From Erpobdella octoculata (taxonomy: Eukaryota; Annelida; Clitellata; Hirudinida; Erpobdellidae): a DNA stretch of 64,000 nt. Shown here piece by piece: positions 1-11,854 of the stretch (position 1 is the stretch's first letter; every line of letters starts with the position of its first letter). The position numbers and the translations under genes were made by a program. Below the pieces are notes generated by a model. That model made no database searches and had not been told where the DNA came from. It worked only from the letters and a program-made list of their open reading frames with translations. The stretch lies in NCBI GenBank assembly GCA_963978895.1, contig OZ022245.1:27223494-27287493 (forward strand), written 5' to 3'.

Positions 1-257
1 TTGGACATGGACCTCCTCTGACTCGAGTTGGCTCTCGCAAAACAAGGGGAGAACCAGCGTCCGTCGAAACTCTGCCCCTCCTCCCTGCCGACCTCGTAGT
101 AGCGGTCCAGGGACTGACGTCTGTCGGAATTGTTCGAAGAAAGGAGGTACTGGGAGTGGCACTTCACGGGCCAGGGTTTTATCTCCGCCGCCGTCATGAT
201 CGGCGAACGCCTGCTGCAAGCCGATCGGGTTTTCGCTTTGCGAGTGGAGCATCGAGC
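1..257 (-). CDS. coding-looking terminal block, gene unresolved (partial, cut by window edge)
   Basis: The block is GC-rich, bounded at 257 by a good minus-strand acceptor (pyrimidine-rich tract then CTACAG), and open to the window edge. Two of its frames are open throughout. One (starting GCT CGA TGC) has a natural-looking distal half with RRQSLDRYYEVGREEG; the other has a natural-looking proximal half (SMLHSQSENPIGLQQ), so a frameshift or unseen intron is possible. The first frame is in phase with a possible donor just before the stop of the TEX14-like gene upstream (ATG|GTCTGA). I see no AATAAA on the minus strand between that stop and this block. It may therefore be a further exon of the same gene, or the next gene. 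No family is recognised. Confidence 0.4.
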
Positions 258-450
258 CTGTAGTACGATTAAAAAATGGAAACAGTTTCAAAAATATTAA
301 AAATACAAACATGATGAATAATAAACTGAAATGATATAGAAAATGGTTAAAAAAAACGTAAATAACACAAAGATATCATAATTAATTAATTACAAATACA
401 CAAGTTCACAAAAAACTTGGAGCTACACACACAGGAATTAGGTTAACAAT

Positions 451-3400
451 TCAGACCATTCCGAATTCAGACGGTTTCCTATTCTTGGAGGTGTTTGACT
501 CTTCGTTATCCTCCCACAGCTCCTGCATCTTAGTCTCAAACTCCTTGATCGACATGGAAAACAGCTGCTTGGTTTCGCTCATCTCCCCCTCCGCTTGCTG
601 GGTCTCCAACCCGTCTCCGCCTTTCTGCAGGGGACTGAAATAGTGCTCGGGGAGGGACGGTTTGTACGGTAGGGGGGCGTCGACCGAGACGAGACCACCC
701 TGAATATGTTCAAAACTACCATCATTCAGGTTAAAGAAAATAAGAACAATTAAACAAAGCACTTTTTCACTATACAAACAAAAACACGTACCAATAACAT
801 GAAATTCAGAAACTAAAATTATTCTAAAAAATATCAAATATCATACGTCCTCAATCAGCAGGACTGGTACTGAATAACCAATGAAAATAATCATTTTCTT
901 AATCGAAATCATACGCGTACCTGCTGCGATCCGATCGGCTGAGACAGCGACGTTCGGATTTTGGACGAGCCCGCTCCGACTGGAGGCAGCCCGAGATGAA
1001 AGAAGCGCCTTCCGGACCAATCGTTGTTCCGAGTATTTTCCGCTGCTGCTGGCTTCCAAGCATCTTTCGCAGACTGACCCAACCCAGTCTCCAGAGAGCT
1101 ACAGAGTTCCTGTTTCTTTAAGAACGGCTTCGGAACGAGCAGGTTCGCTACGTCGCCGTCAGTCATCTTTCGGCTGCTGCGGCACGGCAGTCTCGACTCG
1201 GCATCGGACATTTCGACTGGCTCCCTCGCCGTGGCCGATATGTTTGCTTCAGGATGCCTACTGCTGATTCCTCTCTGGTCCGTAGCTTTGAGTATGCCAC
1301 GAAAGCCATTGTACAAGGAATCTCTCGATTCGGGAAATTTATTTGCGGAAGTGGGGGGGCTGACCACTCCCGGCAAGCAATAAACTTCCCGTCTCGCCTG
1401 ATAGGGGGGTTGCTGTTCGATAGCTGGTAAGTCGGGTTTGGGAGGAAGATCAGCAACACTGCAATATTTGTTTCAAATTCTTCACTATAACAAGAAAATG
1501 ACTGCTTCTTTTCTTCAAACTTTTAACAAATAGATTAAATAACGGCAACATCTACTATAAGTCTAGTATCGTACAAGAAACTCAAATCATACTAAAACTT
1601 CCACACGAATTAAACGTAAAACATTCTCAAAATCAATCAATCCTGCCTCGTACGACCCGGCCTTCTCTCAAAGAACATCTCAGTCTCCTTCTTCAGATTC
1701 CTTTCGACCATGTCCTCATTTGGCTTCTTTTGACTGAAATGAAAACAAGAAGTAGATGATACGAATCTGTTTTATCGAAAGCACCAAATAAATTCGTCCT
1801 CACAGACACGGTTCGTTCGAAACTTACTATGGCCTGGGCATCCAAGCGTAGCTGAACTTCGACAGACTGGCCTGACTGTACGAGCCACCCGCCGCCGCCG
1901 TAACTTGTCCGCCGCACGGCGACGGAGAAAACATCCGACCGGTGCGGGGATTGACCGTAGTACCGGCGGCGGCCGCCGGAGGACTGCTCTCGAAAAAGGC
2001 TCGCTTCAGGGGGTTTCGGATGAAGGAGTAATCGATTTCATTGCTCAGCATCGAAGTGTCTGGAGAAAAGTTGCGATCGTCAAATCGGTCCGCTCGCCTT
2101 GGCGAGTCACGCAGTTTCGATGTTGCCGTCATAACAGATGAAACAAGGAGATCATCTTTGTTCCCGACAACATCTTTTCTCGAAAACGTTGTGCTGACGA
2201 CCGTCAAGGGTCTGAAACGCTCGTACCTTCTGGCGTCGGTATCCTTAGTCTCTTCTGTATCCGTCTGAGTGTTTTTTGTTTTGGAGGAAGTTCTTCCAAG
2301 GTCTTCATTCGTAGAGGATTTACTGAAATGATCAACAAAATGAATAAAAGTTTCAGAAAAAATTCAAACCCTCAGACTCATACTAATTTATGTTCTTAAT
2401 TCACATTTCAATATTCACTAATCTTCCTTTAACTGAAGTTATGTTACGTGCACAAAAAATCGTTTCCTACCAGGACATGGCTCGAAAACTTTTCGACAAG
2501 AACTGCTGGCACCCCTTGAGCACCCGGGCAGGTGGCAGGCTGAGCTTCCTCGGCATCCTCCTGACGGACTCCACGGTTCCCTTCGACGACCCGTTGAGAC
2601 GAGACTCGTCGTCCGGAGAGGCGTCCGTCGGAGCCGAAGACTTGCTCTCTCTCACCTCGCTCTTCCGCGAAAAAAAGAAATTCGTTCCGGAGTTCTTCCT
2701 GAAGCTGAACCGCTTCCTGGCCGGAGGCACGATCGCGCAGAGATTGGCGGAGGCGGGTCTCTCCGGCGTACCCCCGTCGTTCGTACGCGGCGAACTGCTT
2801 CCGGCGGTCAGTCTCGGATCGATGTCTGAAAAGGTGAACCTGCTGGTCGGGGTAGCTCTTTCCAATGAAGTTTTGATGACTTTGTTTCCTGGACATTCTC
2901 TGGTCAGGGCAGGAGGATAGAAGTTCGTGGTGAAAAAATCCGAGAGACTTTTTTCCATTTCTTCCAGTTCAATTAGTCTTTCGCAAGGCTGGAGTTGAAG
3001 CCCGTAGTCCATGATGCTTTTGAATGGCTGAATGACAAGAGACTTGTTCGCCCGGTTCGGCAATGTCGATTGGAGGCCGACGCCCCTTTCCAACATCTGT
3101 TCCATGATCACTTCGGCGGGCACGTCTCGCCACGGCATATCACCTGAGATGTTAAAATTATCAAATATTTTAATCAGTGTCTGCGCTTAGAATTATTTCA
3201 CTGCAACCTTTTTCGATTCCATTTCTTTTCAAGAACAACAACAAGTACTGCACTGACCTATGACGATCTCCCAGATGATGGCAGAGAAGCTGTAGAGATC
3301 GGACTTGAAGGTCGGCACTTCGCCTCTCATGACCTCTGGAGCCATCCAGTTGTAGAAGGCATTCGTGTACTTGTGCGACGTAACTCGACTCGTGCTGCCA

Positions 3401-6400
3401 GACCTTCAGGTCGAAACCAACCGAGTTTTAAATACGTGCGATAATCCGGTTAATAAATAATGTATTTACATTTCAGAAAAACGTGCGACACGTCTGCAAA
3501 CTTTAAATCATCCGATACAAAAAAAAACGAAATTTCATTCACTTGGCGTGTATCATGTACTCGAAGTTGCCCAGCTTGGCCTGGAAGTCGTCAGTCAGGA
3601 AGACGGCGTGCGACGTCACGTTGCAGTGCACCAGGTCGTTCAGATGGAGATAGAGGAGTGCCCCCGATATCTGACCCATCATCAGGGAGGTCTGGATCAG
3701 GCTGAGCGACTCGTGCTGTATTACAACGGCATCGGTTTACATGTCAAATGATACGCAAGTAGTAAGTAGTATGCAGTTCGCGAGCACGGCTGCTGAAGCT
3801 TTTGAGGTAACGGACTTGTAATCTCAACCTCGTAGAACAACTTGCGTGGGAGTGCATCTTTATACTTGTCATCATCATCATCGACAACAACAGTGTTAAA
3901 GCGTAAACAGTACAGTTTCTCATTAGCATATTTGTCAAGCTAAATATCACAACATAATTTAGTAAAAAGTTGAATATATATATATATAAATCCATTGCTT
4001 GTATGCATTATTATTCTCTTCGTGTAACAGAGATTTTTTTACATTTAATCTCTCGCTGAACTCCCATACTCCCTCTCCATAACACTGACAGAAAGACGAT
4101 CATCATCAGCGATGCGAAACACAACGCAACAACGACAACAACAACAATCGGACCACCCACAACAACAATCGGACGACCCACAACAACAATCGGACCACCC
4201 ACAACAACAATCGGACCACCCACAACAACAATCGGACCACCCATAACAACCGGACCACCCACCCTCTCGTGGAGGTTGTGATAGAGCGAGGAGAACTTGA
4301 TCTTCTCGAAGACCAGCGTCAAGTCCTCCATGCTGTCGTTCCGGCTCGTCCCGATCAGGTAGAGGATCGCCGGATGTCTCAGCTGACTGTGTGGAAGAAG
4401 GAGGCAAAAATGTGGTTTCAATTTCAAACGAAAACGTACACTTCAAAAATATCAATGACATGTATGAGACAATTCTATTTTTTTAGAGAAGGAAAGTGGC
4501 AAATAGCATAGTTGTAAAAAAAAACATATTAATATTCCTGTAAAAATATTAACAAAAATACCTGACAACTATAATAACTGCAAAATATGATTATTATTAT
4601 ATGTTATTGATTACGTACAACTTTTAAAAAACAAAATAAAATCAATTAAAAAGATAAATATTTAAAATTAAAATTATTTAAACACTACACAGAGCGAGAG
4701 TATGACAAATTACGGAGTAAGATGAAAAAAAAAGAAGAATGCTGACTGCATCTGTTCGAGTTCCTGGATGAGCAGATCGACGTGTCCTCCATCCCTCATC
4801 ATTCCGTTCAGTCGCTTCACCGTCACCGGCCTGTCTCTCCAGAACATGCTGCAGGTAGTTTGTCGGTCGAGATTTAATTTCAACTAACATGATTTTACTT
4901 TTTTTTTTTTAAATTACATAAACTCGTTCACGTTATAAATTTGCTGTTCAATCATTTTATATTTCAAAATATTGATAAACATTTTAAGGCTTCATTCGCT
5001 CGTTCTGAAACTTATGACTTCTCAATGCATTCTGTGCAGGTGCATTAATTGCGAAAACAAATGAAATAAAATTATTATCATATTTATATAAGAAATTACT
5101 GTTACGTAAAAACCACTCATAAATAAAAAAAAAATAAAACCATCAATCATTGGAAGATTAATTAAAATCATCAATCGTTGGAAGATTAATTAAGTTGCCA
5201 CTTTGATTTGGAAGTTTCACAGATATACGAGTAACTCCGCATAAATATCATTGCCGTCGTCTAGCATCAAACTCAAATTACCTCTCCATGACGGTGAATG
5301 CTCCGTTCTCCCAGAAACTTGAAGATGTACTGTACCTGAGGTTCTCCCTCGTGATCATGTGATACTGGCCCATGATGCCGCAAGAATTGTCCGCTCGAGC
5401 AACTACCTGAGCTCGACAAAAAAGAAATCGAAATTAAACTACGCTATTAAAGTTTAGTTTCGGTCGATTTTTCACGAATGCTGGCTTTTCAATAACATCA
5501 TGATCAAACGATTAAAAACTTTAAAAAAAGTTATTGATTAAATTAACCTGAAGTTATTGATTAAATTAAAACCCAAAGAGAAAAACTCAAAGCACCTTTC
5601 CAAACCCATTGGAAAAAATGGTTGACCGGCAGACTGAGATTGGTCCTTTTTTAGAGCGCATCCTCTTGAAAATGGACTTATTTCCATCCAATGTTTGGCT
5701 GTGTGAATAACAAGATTCAAATAAATAAAATTATTTTCATATTAGTATAATAAATTATCGATGTAAAAAAGGTAGATTCATCCATTGTTAAAATGTAATA
5801 AAAAACTTTTAAAAGAGAAATAAATAAGCGTAAAAAAAATTAATTTATTTTCAAATAGCAAAAACCCGGCACAGAAATAAAGCCGAATCCTTAATTACTT
5901 CAGAAGCACGGTTGTCTCGTGGAGAAGACTGTTCCCAGTGGCAGTTTCGACAGCCACGTGCTTCATCTTCTCTATGAAATCATAAATACTCCTCCTCTTT
6001 CTCGGATTCTCCTGAAGATCTGACCAGTCCCTGACGGAGCGACCCATGAAATCGTGAAGTCTCAGGTCTCCCCCGGCCAGGACGAGCATTCCCAGCAGCT
6101 TGGCGTTTCCACTGGCAGCAGCCGCGTGCACCGGAGTAACTCCATCCATGCTTCGACTGTTAGGTTTGAGTAGTAAAAATTAAAAAAAATAGATGTTTAG
6201 TGGTTGAGAACTCAGTGACTGTATTTGTTTTATAAAAAGAGAGTAAAACTATCCTTATTAAACAATTATTTAAGCTAAGTTTAGGGTACATTTCTAGACA
6301 CACAACTGTGATGGTGGTTTGGTTCTATTTATAAAACAGTGAAAACATTATAGGAAACTATAGCAAGTCCAATTTCTTTTTTTTAGGTTTCTTGATGAGT

Positions 6401-6915
6401 TAAATTCTAGTTTTTTTTTAATCTTTTTTACATCTGACATAAAGAATAAAAACTCCCGAAAAGATCATGTCACATTTAAATTAAAAAATGGGCTCTTCAA
6501 GTTTATCTGAGCATCTTAAAACTTTCAATACAAAAATTTTCACGAATACATCATTATCATAAATATTCATAATTCATAATTCAACTCAACTAACCAATTA
6601 GGATCTGCCCCGTTCCTGATTAAACGTTTCACAATGCTGTAGTGACCTCTCTGACAAGCAATGTACAGCGCCGTCTGTCCGTCTGCATTTTGTTGATCAA
6701 CGACCACCCCTTGAAAAATAAAAACGGTTTCAAAAAATTTAAGAACTTATGCGATGGCAGATTAATTGCATACAGCAAAAGTCTCAAAATAAATAACCTT
6801 CTCTCCGAAGCAATTCATCGAGTTTTCTTTTTTCGCCTTTCAAAGCAGCTTTATGAAGACGACACTCCGAATTGCAGAAAACGCGGATGTCTGCCATCCT
6901 CGATTCCGACGCCAT
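451..6915 (-). CDS. TEX14: TEX14-like ankyrin-repeat pseudokinase (14 coding exons)
   Basis: Exons, 5' to 3' on the minus strand: 6915-6798, 6709-6595, 6156-5899, 5698-5596, 5406-5336, 4848-4747, 4386-4263, 3715-3543, 3394-3258, 3143-2471, 2322-1828, 1733-1657, 1423-921, 699-451. Every junction keeps phase, giving about 1,065 residues. The 3' end of exon 12 and the start of exon 13 are the least certain (1654 is an alternative donor). Residues about 1-160 are ankyrin-like, with TPVHAAAASGN and GGDLRLHD as in vertebrate TEX14. Residues about 180-420 are a kinase fold. The beta-3 lysine is present (VTVK), but the catalytic loop reads LVHCNVTSH with no Asp, DFG is replaced by GNF, and APE is intact (WMAPEV). 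The tail is Ser/Pro-rich. In vertebrates TEX14 is an inactive kinase of germ-cell intercellular bridges that blocks abscission through CEP55. The GPPxxxY CEP55-binding motif was not found here. Confidence 0.88.
4127..4262. repeat. 21-bp minisatellite in TEX14-like intron 7
   Basis: About six copies of a 21-bp unit, ACAACAACAATCGGACCACCC with one-base variants, lie directly against the 5' splice site of the exon ending at 4263. The last copies run into the donor sequence (rc GAGAGG|GTGGGTGG), so the array forms the start of the intron. Confidence 0.9.
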
Positions 6916-7015
6916 CTTTTCTCGTCGGCAGTCGATAGAAATTGGTGCAACAAACACGTTACACAGTTCGACTAAAACTAAATTAAAATTAAAAATTGAA
7001 TAACTAGACAAATAA

Positions 7016-7867
7016 CCTCGACGATCACAAATAAAAGTAGACGAACCGACGGCGTTTAGGAATTCAAAAATAAAAGATGGAGGTAAAAAAAGATACTAAA
7101 AGTGCATTCTTGTTTTATCATGCAAGGCTTTTTATTTGTGACATTATAATTTATTTTTGTCTTGTTAAAAAGTGTTTCATATTATACTAGAATTACTAGC
7201 AAAGCTACCTGGCTTTGACCGGGTTTGGTTGTTTCTCGTTTTTTGACGATAAAACGTAAAATAAAAACCAGGTTTTTTTAAATGGACATTTCTAGTTTTT
7301 TTTATAAAAACCTTTATTTCTCTTTATGCAAACAAATTCAAAGCTCTCTCGATTCATAAACATTTATTTTTTGCTGTCTGATATATAATGGTTTTTCCAA
7401 TTGTGGCTCCACACTATAAGTATAGTTTAAAACTTTGTATGCTTGAAATATTTTTAAGTTTCGTTAGTCATAAGACTAGTAAATTACTACAGAAGCGTGC
7501 CAATTAGTATTTTTTACACTTTTGAGTATCATTAAAGGTCAAACAACTTATGACATGACCATGACCTCTGTCTGAGACATTGCTTTAACTTCCCCTCAAT
7601 CACCGCCTCTGTTCGCTTATTTAGCGACTGGTATTATTTCGAAATAAAACTCTAGTAGACACTACATTTTATTTGATATGACCCTATTTTGAAACCACGA
7701 TAAAATCTAGAAAATAGCTAAAATGATAGGGCGGGTGAGCGAAAGACAACAAATTATCAACCAATATTCGTATACTGCTTCTTTAAAAGTTTTGCAAAAA
7801 AAATAATAAAATCAAAATTACTACAATGTTAAAGCAAAAAAAAATATATTTAAGTTTGATGTTCTGG
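7016..7867. other. intergenic, AT-rich
   Basis: This gap lies between the TEX14-like first exon (start codon at 6915) and the 3' exon of the next minus-strand gene. It should include the TEX14 promoter, but no TATA box or initiator could be defended. Apart from a transposon-like head at 7195, nothing coding is visible. Confidence 0.6.
7195..7235 (+). mobile_element. fragment of the same repeat family as the element at 8296
   Basis: The stretch starts ACTAGC, then has TACC, GGC, TTG and CCGGG at the same spacing as the head of the element at 8296. The copies agree at most of 29 positions. No matching 3' end was found nearby, so this is a truncated copy. Confidence 0.45.
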
Positions 7868-10800
7868 TTACAACTGGAGCTTCTTCAATAGCTTAATGTC
7901 GGACGAGGACAGCTTTGATGTAACCCTGACTCCTCCTTTCTCGTCATCACTGCTGTCGTCAGAATCGTGTTTGCTGCTGAACAAACACAAATCAAATGAA
8001 AAGTAAAAATTATAATCAGCATTATACCAATTTACTCGTTTACAAGTCATGAATTGTCTTTAATGGTTTATTGTTATTAATAAATTTTTTTTAATTTTAA
8101 CAAGGCAGCATTTAGCCTATGGATAAATAAGACTAACAGAAAAAAATGACATATATTTAGCCAGGTAAATATTTCAGGGCTTGTTCCTGAGTATAACAAC
8201 TAGACAATTAGTGTTTTAATGTCCCTGTATGTCCAGAGCATTTGCAGCTATAACTATATGTGTTTTTTCTCATTTTAATGCTATAATTATATGTAACTAG
8301 CTGGGTTACCCGGCGTTGCCCGGGGATTTTAAAGGCTTTTTATCGTTTTCTCTCTGGCTCCCGTTTCCTTAACCGCTTGCTTTCCCGTTCCCGGTCGCTT
8401 TCTCACTCCTGGTCGCATTTCTGCTCACGGTCGCTTTTCCGGCCCCTTTTACTTTTCCCGATCCCGGTTGCTTTTACGCTTTACCGCTCCAGCTTGCTCT
8501 TCTTTTCGCTCTTCCGTTCCTCCATTAAATTTTAGAGCCTTCCCAATGTGGCTTAGATGGGCTGTAGCGGAATGCTGTGCACAGTCATCTCGTTAACACT
8601 TTGTTGTTTGGTTTGCTCGTTTAGTTACGTCTGAACTTCCTCAATTTTAATTAGTGTTCTTTAATGTATTGGTTCCACTCTGCAAGTGTGATCTTCTGCA
8701 AAGGCTTATTATGATTGACTAAAGCTGAAAAAAAGGATTTATTAGTTAACGGCTGCAATAATGTTAAAATCCGCTCATATATCTCAACAGGTTATATTTA
8801 TTTTAAATACTTGTAAGATTATAAATGCTTACAATAGATTTATCACACACTGTTCAACAGCTGCTTTTCGAAAAATCGCTAGTCTTAGTTTTTGAGTTGT
8901 TCTTAGTTTTTAAGTGTCATGTCTACAGAAAGCATATAACGCTACATGTGGCATGTTAATAAATGTTGACCCGTGGCTTTGAAAAATGTGATATAAAACA
9001 CAGATTGAAATAAAACATGAAGTAATAATAATATTAAAAACTTTCAAAGCATTAACTTAATGAATTTTCCGAGAGTTTTCTGAGATCATCAATTTGGAAC
9101 AATCGAAGAGTACCACTTTTATTTAGCAAATGATGCAATTATAAATTGAACAAAACAGCAGCAGATTGATAGGCTGGATTGAGAACTTTGTTCATGATTT
9201 TGTTGAAAAACAAAAATACTGCACTTGCTTTCATTTCTTTCAAATTTCATGCACCTCATATATCAGTGAAACTTTTACAATAAATTGGTGTTGCATGTAA
9301 GATTTTCTTTAAAATGTAATTTTCTAATTTCCTCTGAAAAGTAAAAAAAAAATAAGACCGATAAATTAATTCATAATCTTATAGTCATAACTACTCGTCA
9401 ATAATAATGGTTGTAATGCCATCACATAAAAAATACTTACCTGCCCAAAAAAATTTCTCATTTACCGATAGGCTGATAGCAAGCTCGTCAGTTTAGGAAA
9501 CCATGATGAACAATATTAGATAAGGAGCAATTGAAGTCAGAAGCCTTGAAGGATAAATATGAACAATGAATTTAAATTTATTTTTCCAATCTGCAACTCC
9601 TTTTTGTAAAACACAAAATGTTAGAGCATAATGATAATCTTATAATAATTAATAATATAACGTAATTAAACACGTGCAATGCAACAAACGAAAGAAATTG
9701 AAAGATACACAGTAAATCATGATTTTAAAAACTAAAAACAAATTACCAAAGCTTTGCCACTTACGTTTGAATGGGAGATATGAACAATGAATTTCTAATT
9801 TAATTTTAATTTGTTAAGTCTGGAACTCTATTTGTGAAGCACAAAATATCTCTAAATAGAAGAAATTCCACCTGCAATTTATTGATTAGTCCTGAAAACC
9901 GAAGTTATCTAGATTTAAAAGATAAGTTGCTAAAATCAAATATAAAGTTTACCGATAGCAGAGCTTTCGTATCGGAGGTTCGAAAGAGAATGAGAATCAA
10001 AACAAAGGTATCCGGCGGCACCATAGATATCTATGGGCGGCACTAAACAACACACATATTTATTTAATTTAATATTTATATTTAAAACCTTTAAAACTTG
10101 AGAAAAAAAATTAAAAATATTTTGTATAATTTAACTATTAATTAATTTATTTTTATTTTGTAGAAAAAAATTTACTCCAACTTACTACCGCTGACCAAAA
10201 CGTTTTTTGTCCATAAAACATCAACGGATAAACCAATTTATTTAAAATTTTACAGAAACCACCGCTTGAATAAGTTCAATAAGTGTGCCAAATTTCAATT
10301 AAATCTGTTCAGCCGTTTACATTTTATTTCCGAACAAACAAACAAACAAACAAACAAACAAACAAACATTTCATTTTTATATATAAGATATTAGTGATGT
10401 TATAACGAAATCCTTAATTTGTAAAAAAAACCTTTTTTTGCTGCTACCGGTTTTCAACACTTTTTTGATAATCACAAAGTCATCGTTCTCTTTTGGTTGT
10501 TGGCGAGTTCTTTTTAGGAGAAACAATTGAAATTTAGTTTAATATAATCATGAATACAAATTTATTGGTTTCAGGTCAAAACAAAACAAACTAACTTCTT
10601 CTTGTTCTTATTCTTTGACTTGTACTGAATGATTATAGGAGCTCTACCACCACCACCGCCGCCGCCGCCGCCAAGTCTAAATATGAAACAAACAGTGACA
10701 ATGGTATAAATTAAACACAAAACCTTACAGTTTGGATTTATTGGTTTATGAAAATAAGCAAAAACCTTTATCTTCGACCAATAATAGCATAAATAAAAAC

Positions 10801-11851
10801 GTATAAACCAACCTAGGAGCAGGGCCACTATTCCCGCTTGTGTTTGATATGATGATCGGTGGGGGTGGTTGAAAAGGAGGATATTGTGGGGGAAATAAGG
10901 GAGGTGGTGGACCATCGTCATAGCCTCCGTAGTCATCGTAGCCATATGGGTCGTATCCGTCGTCGTATCCGTAGTCATATCCGTAATCGTAGCTGAGGTT
11001 GAAGAGTGGTCATTATTATAATTAGAGTCGACACAGAAAGTAGTTATATAAATAATTTATAATCAAACGATGCTCTAGTCCAAGTTCAATTTAAGACAAA
11101 GATTCTTCAAATAGTTACCAGCTCCAAAGTTTATGAAAAAAGACCACGTTAATAGATTATACTTATAAGCCTTTCTGAGCTTATTTAAATATATTTTAGG
11201 TGTAGAACCACGCCCATTTTTCTGATTTAAATAAGTAATAAGCAGACTTGCGGTTTTAACTTCTTTTTCAAATAACACAATGCAGTACAGATTTAAAAAA
11301 AATCATCATACGTACGGTTGTTGAGGATAATCTCCATAGTATCCTCCCTGTGCCGGGTAGCCGTAGCCTGCATTGGGGTCTTGCATGTAGCCCCTGTATC
11401 ATTTTGTTTATTGTTACAGAAACTATTTTATTTATAAGATATGAAGACAAATTATAGAAATTGTAAACAAGATTCCTACGCTAGCATATTCATTCCTGGT
11501 TGGGCAGGGAAGGGAGCTGGTTGGTATGCCATTGGCTGGAAAGCACCAGGCGGAGCAGCTAGAGGTTGTAGAGCAGGCTGAATAGCATACCCAGCTGGCG
11601 GCTGCATGACAAGCTGTTGGCCAGGAGCCTGTTGCTGAGTCGAGGCTGCTGCTGGCTGAACGAAAGTCACGACCGGCTGGTTGGTAGCCGGAGCCACGGC
11701 AAAGCCACCGACTGCTGCAGCTGTAGTAGGATCACGTGATTAGATTTGATAGAAAAATAAAGCATCATATTCATCAAAGAAATAAAGAAAATAAAATAAA
11801 TAAAGTCACGGTTCTGATAAGATTGCTGTTGCTGATTGTACGGATAGTTAT
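7868..11851 (-). CDS. low-complexity Gln/Pro/Tyr/Gly-rich protein, 3' part of gene
   Basis: Six minus-strand exons join in phase: 11851-11810, 11714-11480, 11393-11316, 10992-10813, 10676-10596 and 7976-7868 (TAA at 7868). They give about 241 residues. In order there is a Gln-rich stretch; an Ala/Pro/Gln-rich stretch (QQQAPGQQLVMQPPAGY); a Tyr/Gly/Asp stretch of repeated YDYG; PPPP runs; a glycine run of about nine; a basic patch (KSKNKNKK); and an acidic serine tail (HDSDDSSDDE) ending KLLKKLQL. The short core PIII occurs twice (PPIIIS and APIIIQY). The upstream exon or exons were not found; they may lie beyond the large repeats. No catalytic domain is visible. The composition resembles prion-like or disordered RNA-associated proteins, or structural secreted proteins, and does not decide between them. 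The product is not recognised. Confidence 0.65.
8296..10390 (+). mobile_element. interspersed transposable-element remnant, class not assigned
   Basis: The left end is ACTAGCTGGGTTACCCGGCG, a head seen in widespread invertebrate repeats. The right end has CAAATTTCAATTAAATCTG, then CAGCCGTTTACATTTTA, then a CAAA array (about 10336-10368) and a TATATATAAGATA tail. This looks like the 3' tail of a retroelement, but I cannot assign a class. No long ORF survives; one 70-codon ORF at 9834-10046 (YLDLKDKLLKSNIKFTDS) is unrecognised. The element sits in the last intron of the low-complexity gene. The 2.1-kb span may include more than one insertion. Confidence 0.55.
9553..9846 (+). repeat. diverged internal duplication, about 220 bp apart
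   Basis: AATATGAACAATGAATTT near 9557 recurs as ATATGAACAATGAATTTC near 9778. Each is followed by a T-rich stretch, a CTGCAACTC or CTGGAACTC motif, TTTGTRAARCACAAAAT and a run of A/T. The pairing suggests an ancient tandem duplication within the element remnant. Confidence 0.5.
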
Positions 11852-11854
11852 CTT

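Noticed and set aside
2390..2920. 176-codon plus-strand ORF with natural-looking sequence
   Set aside because: Lies opposite TEX14-like exon 10, whose minus-strand frame fits the splice phases and family homology.
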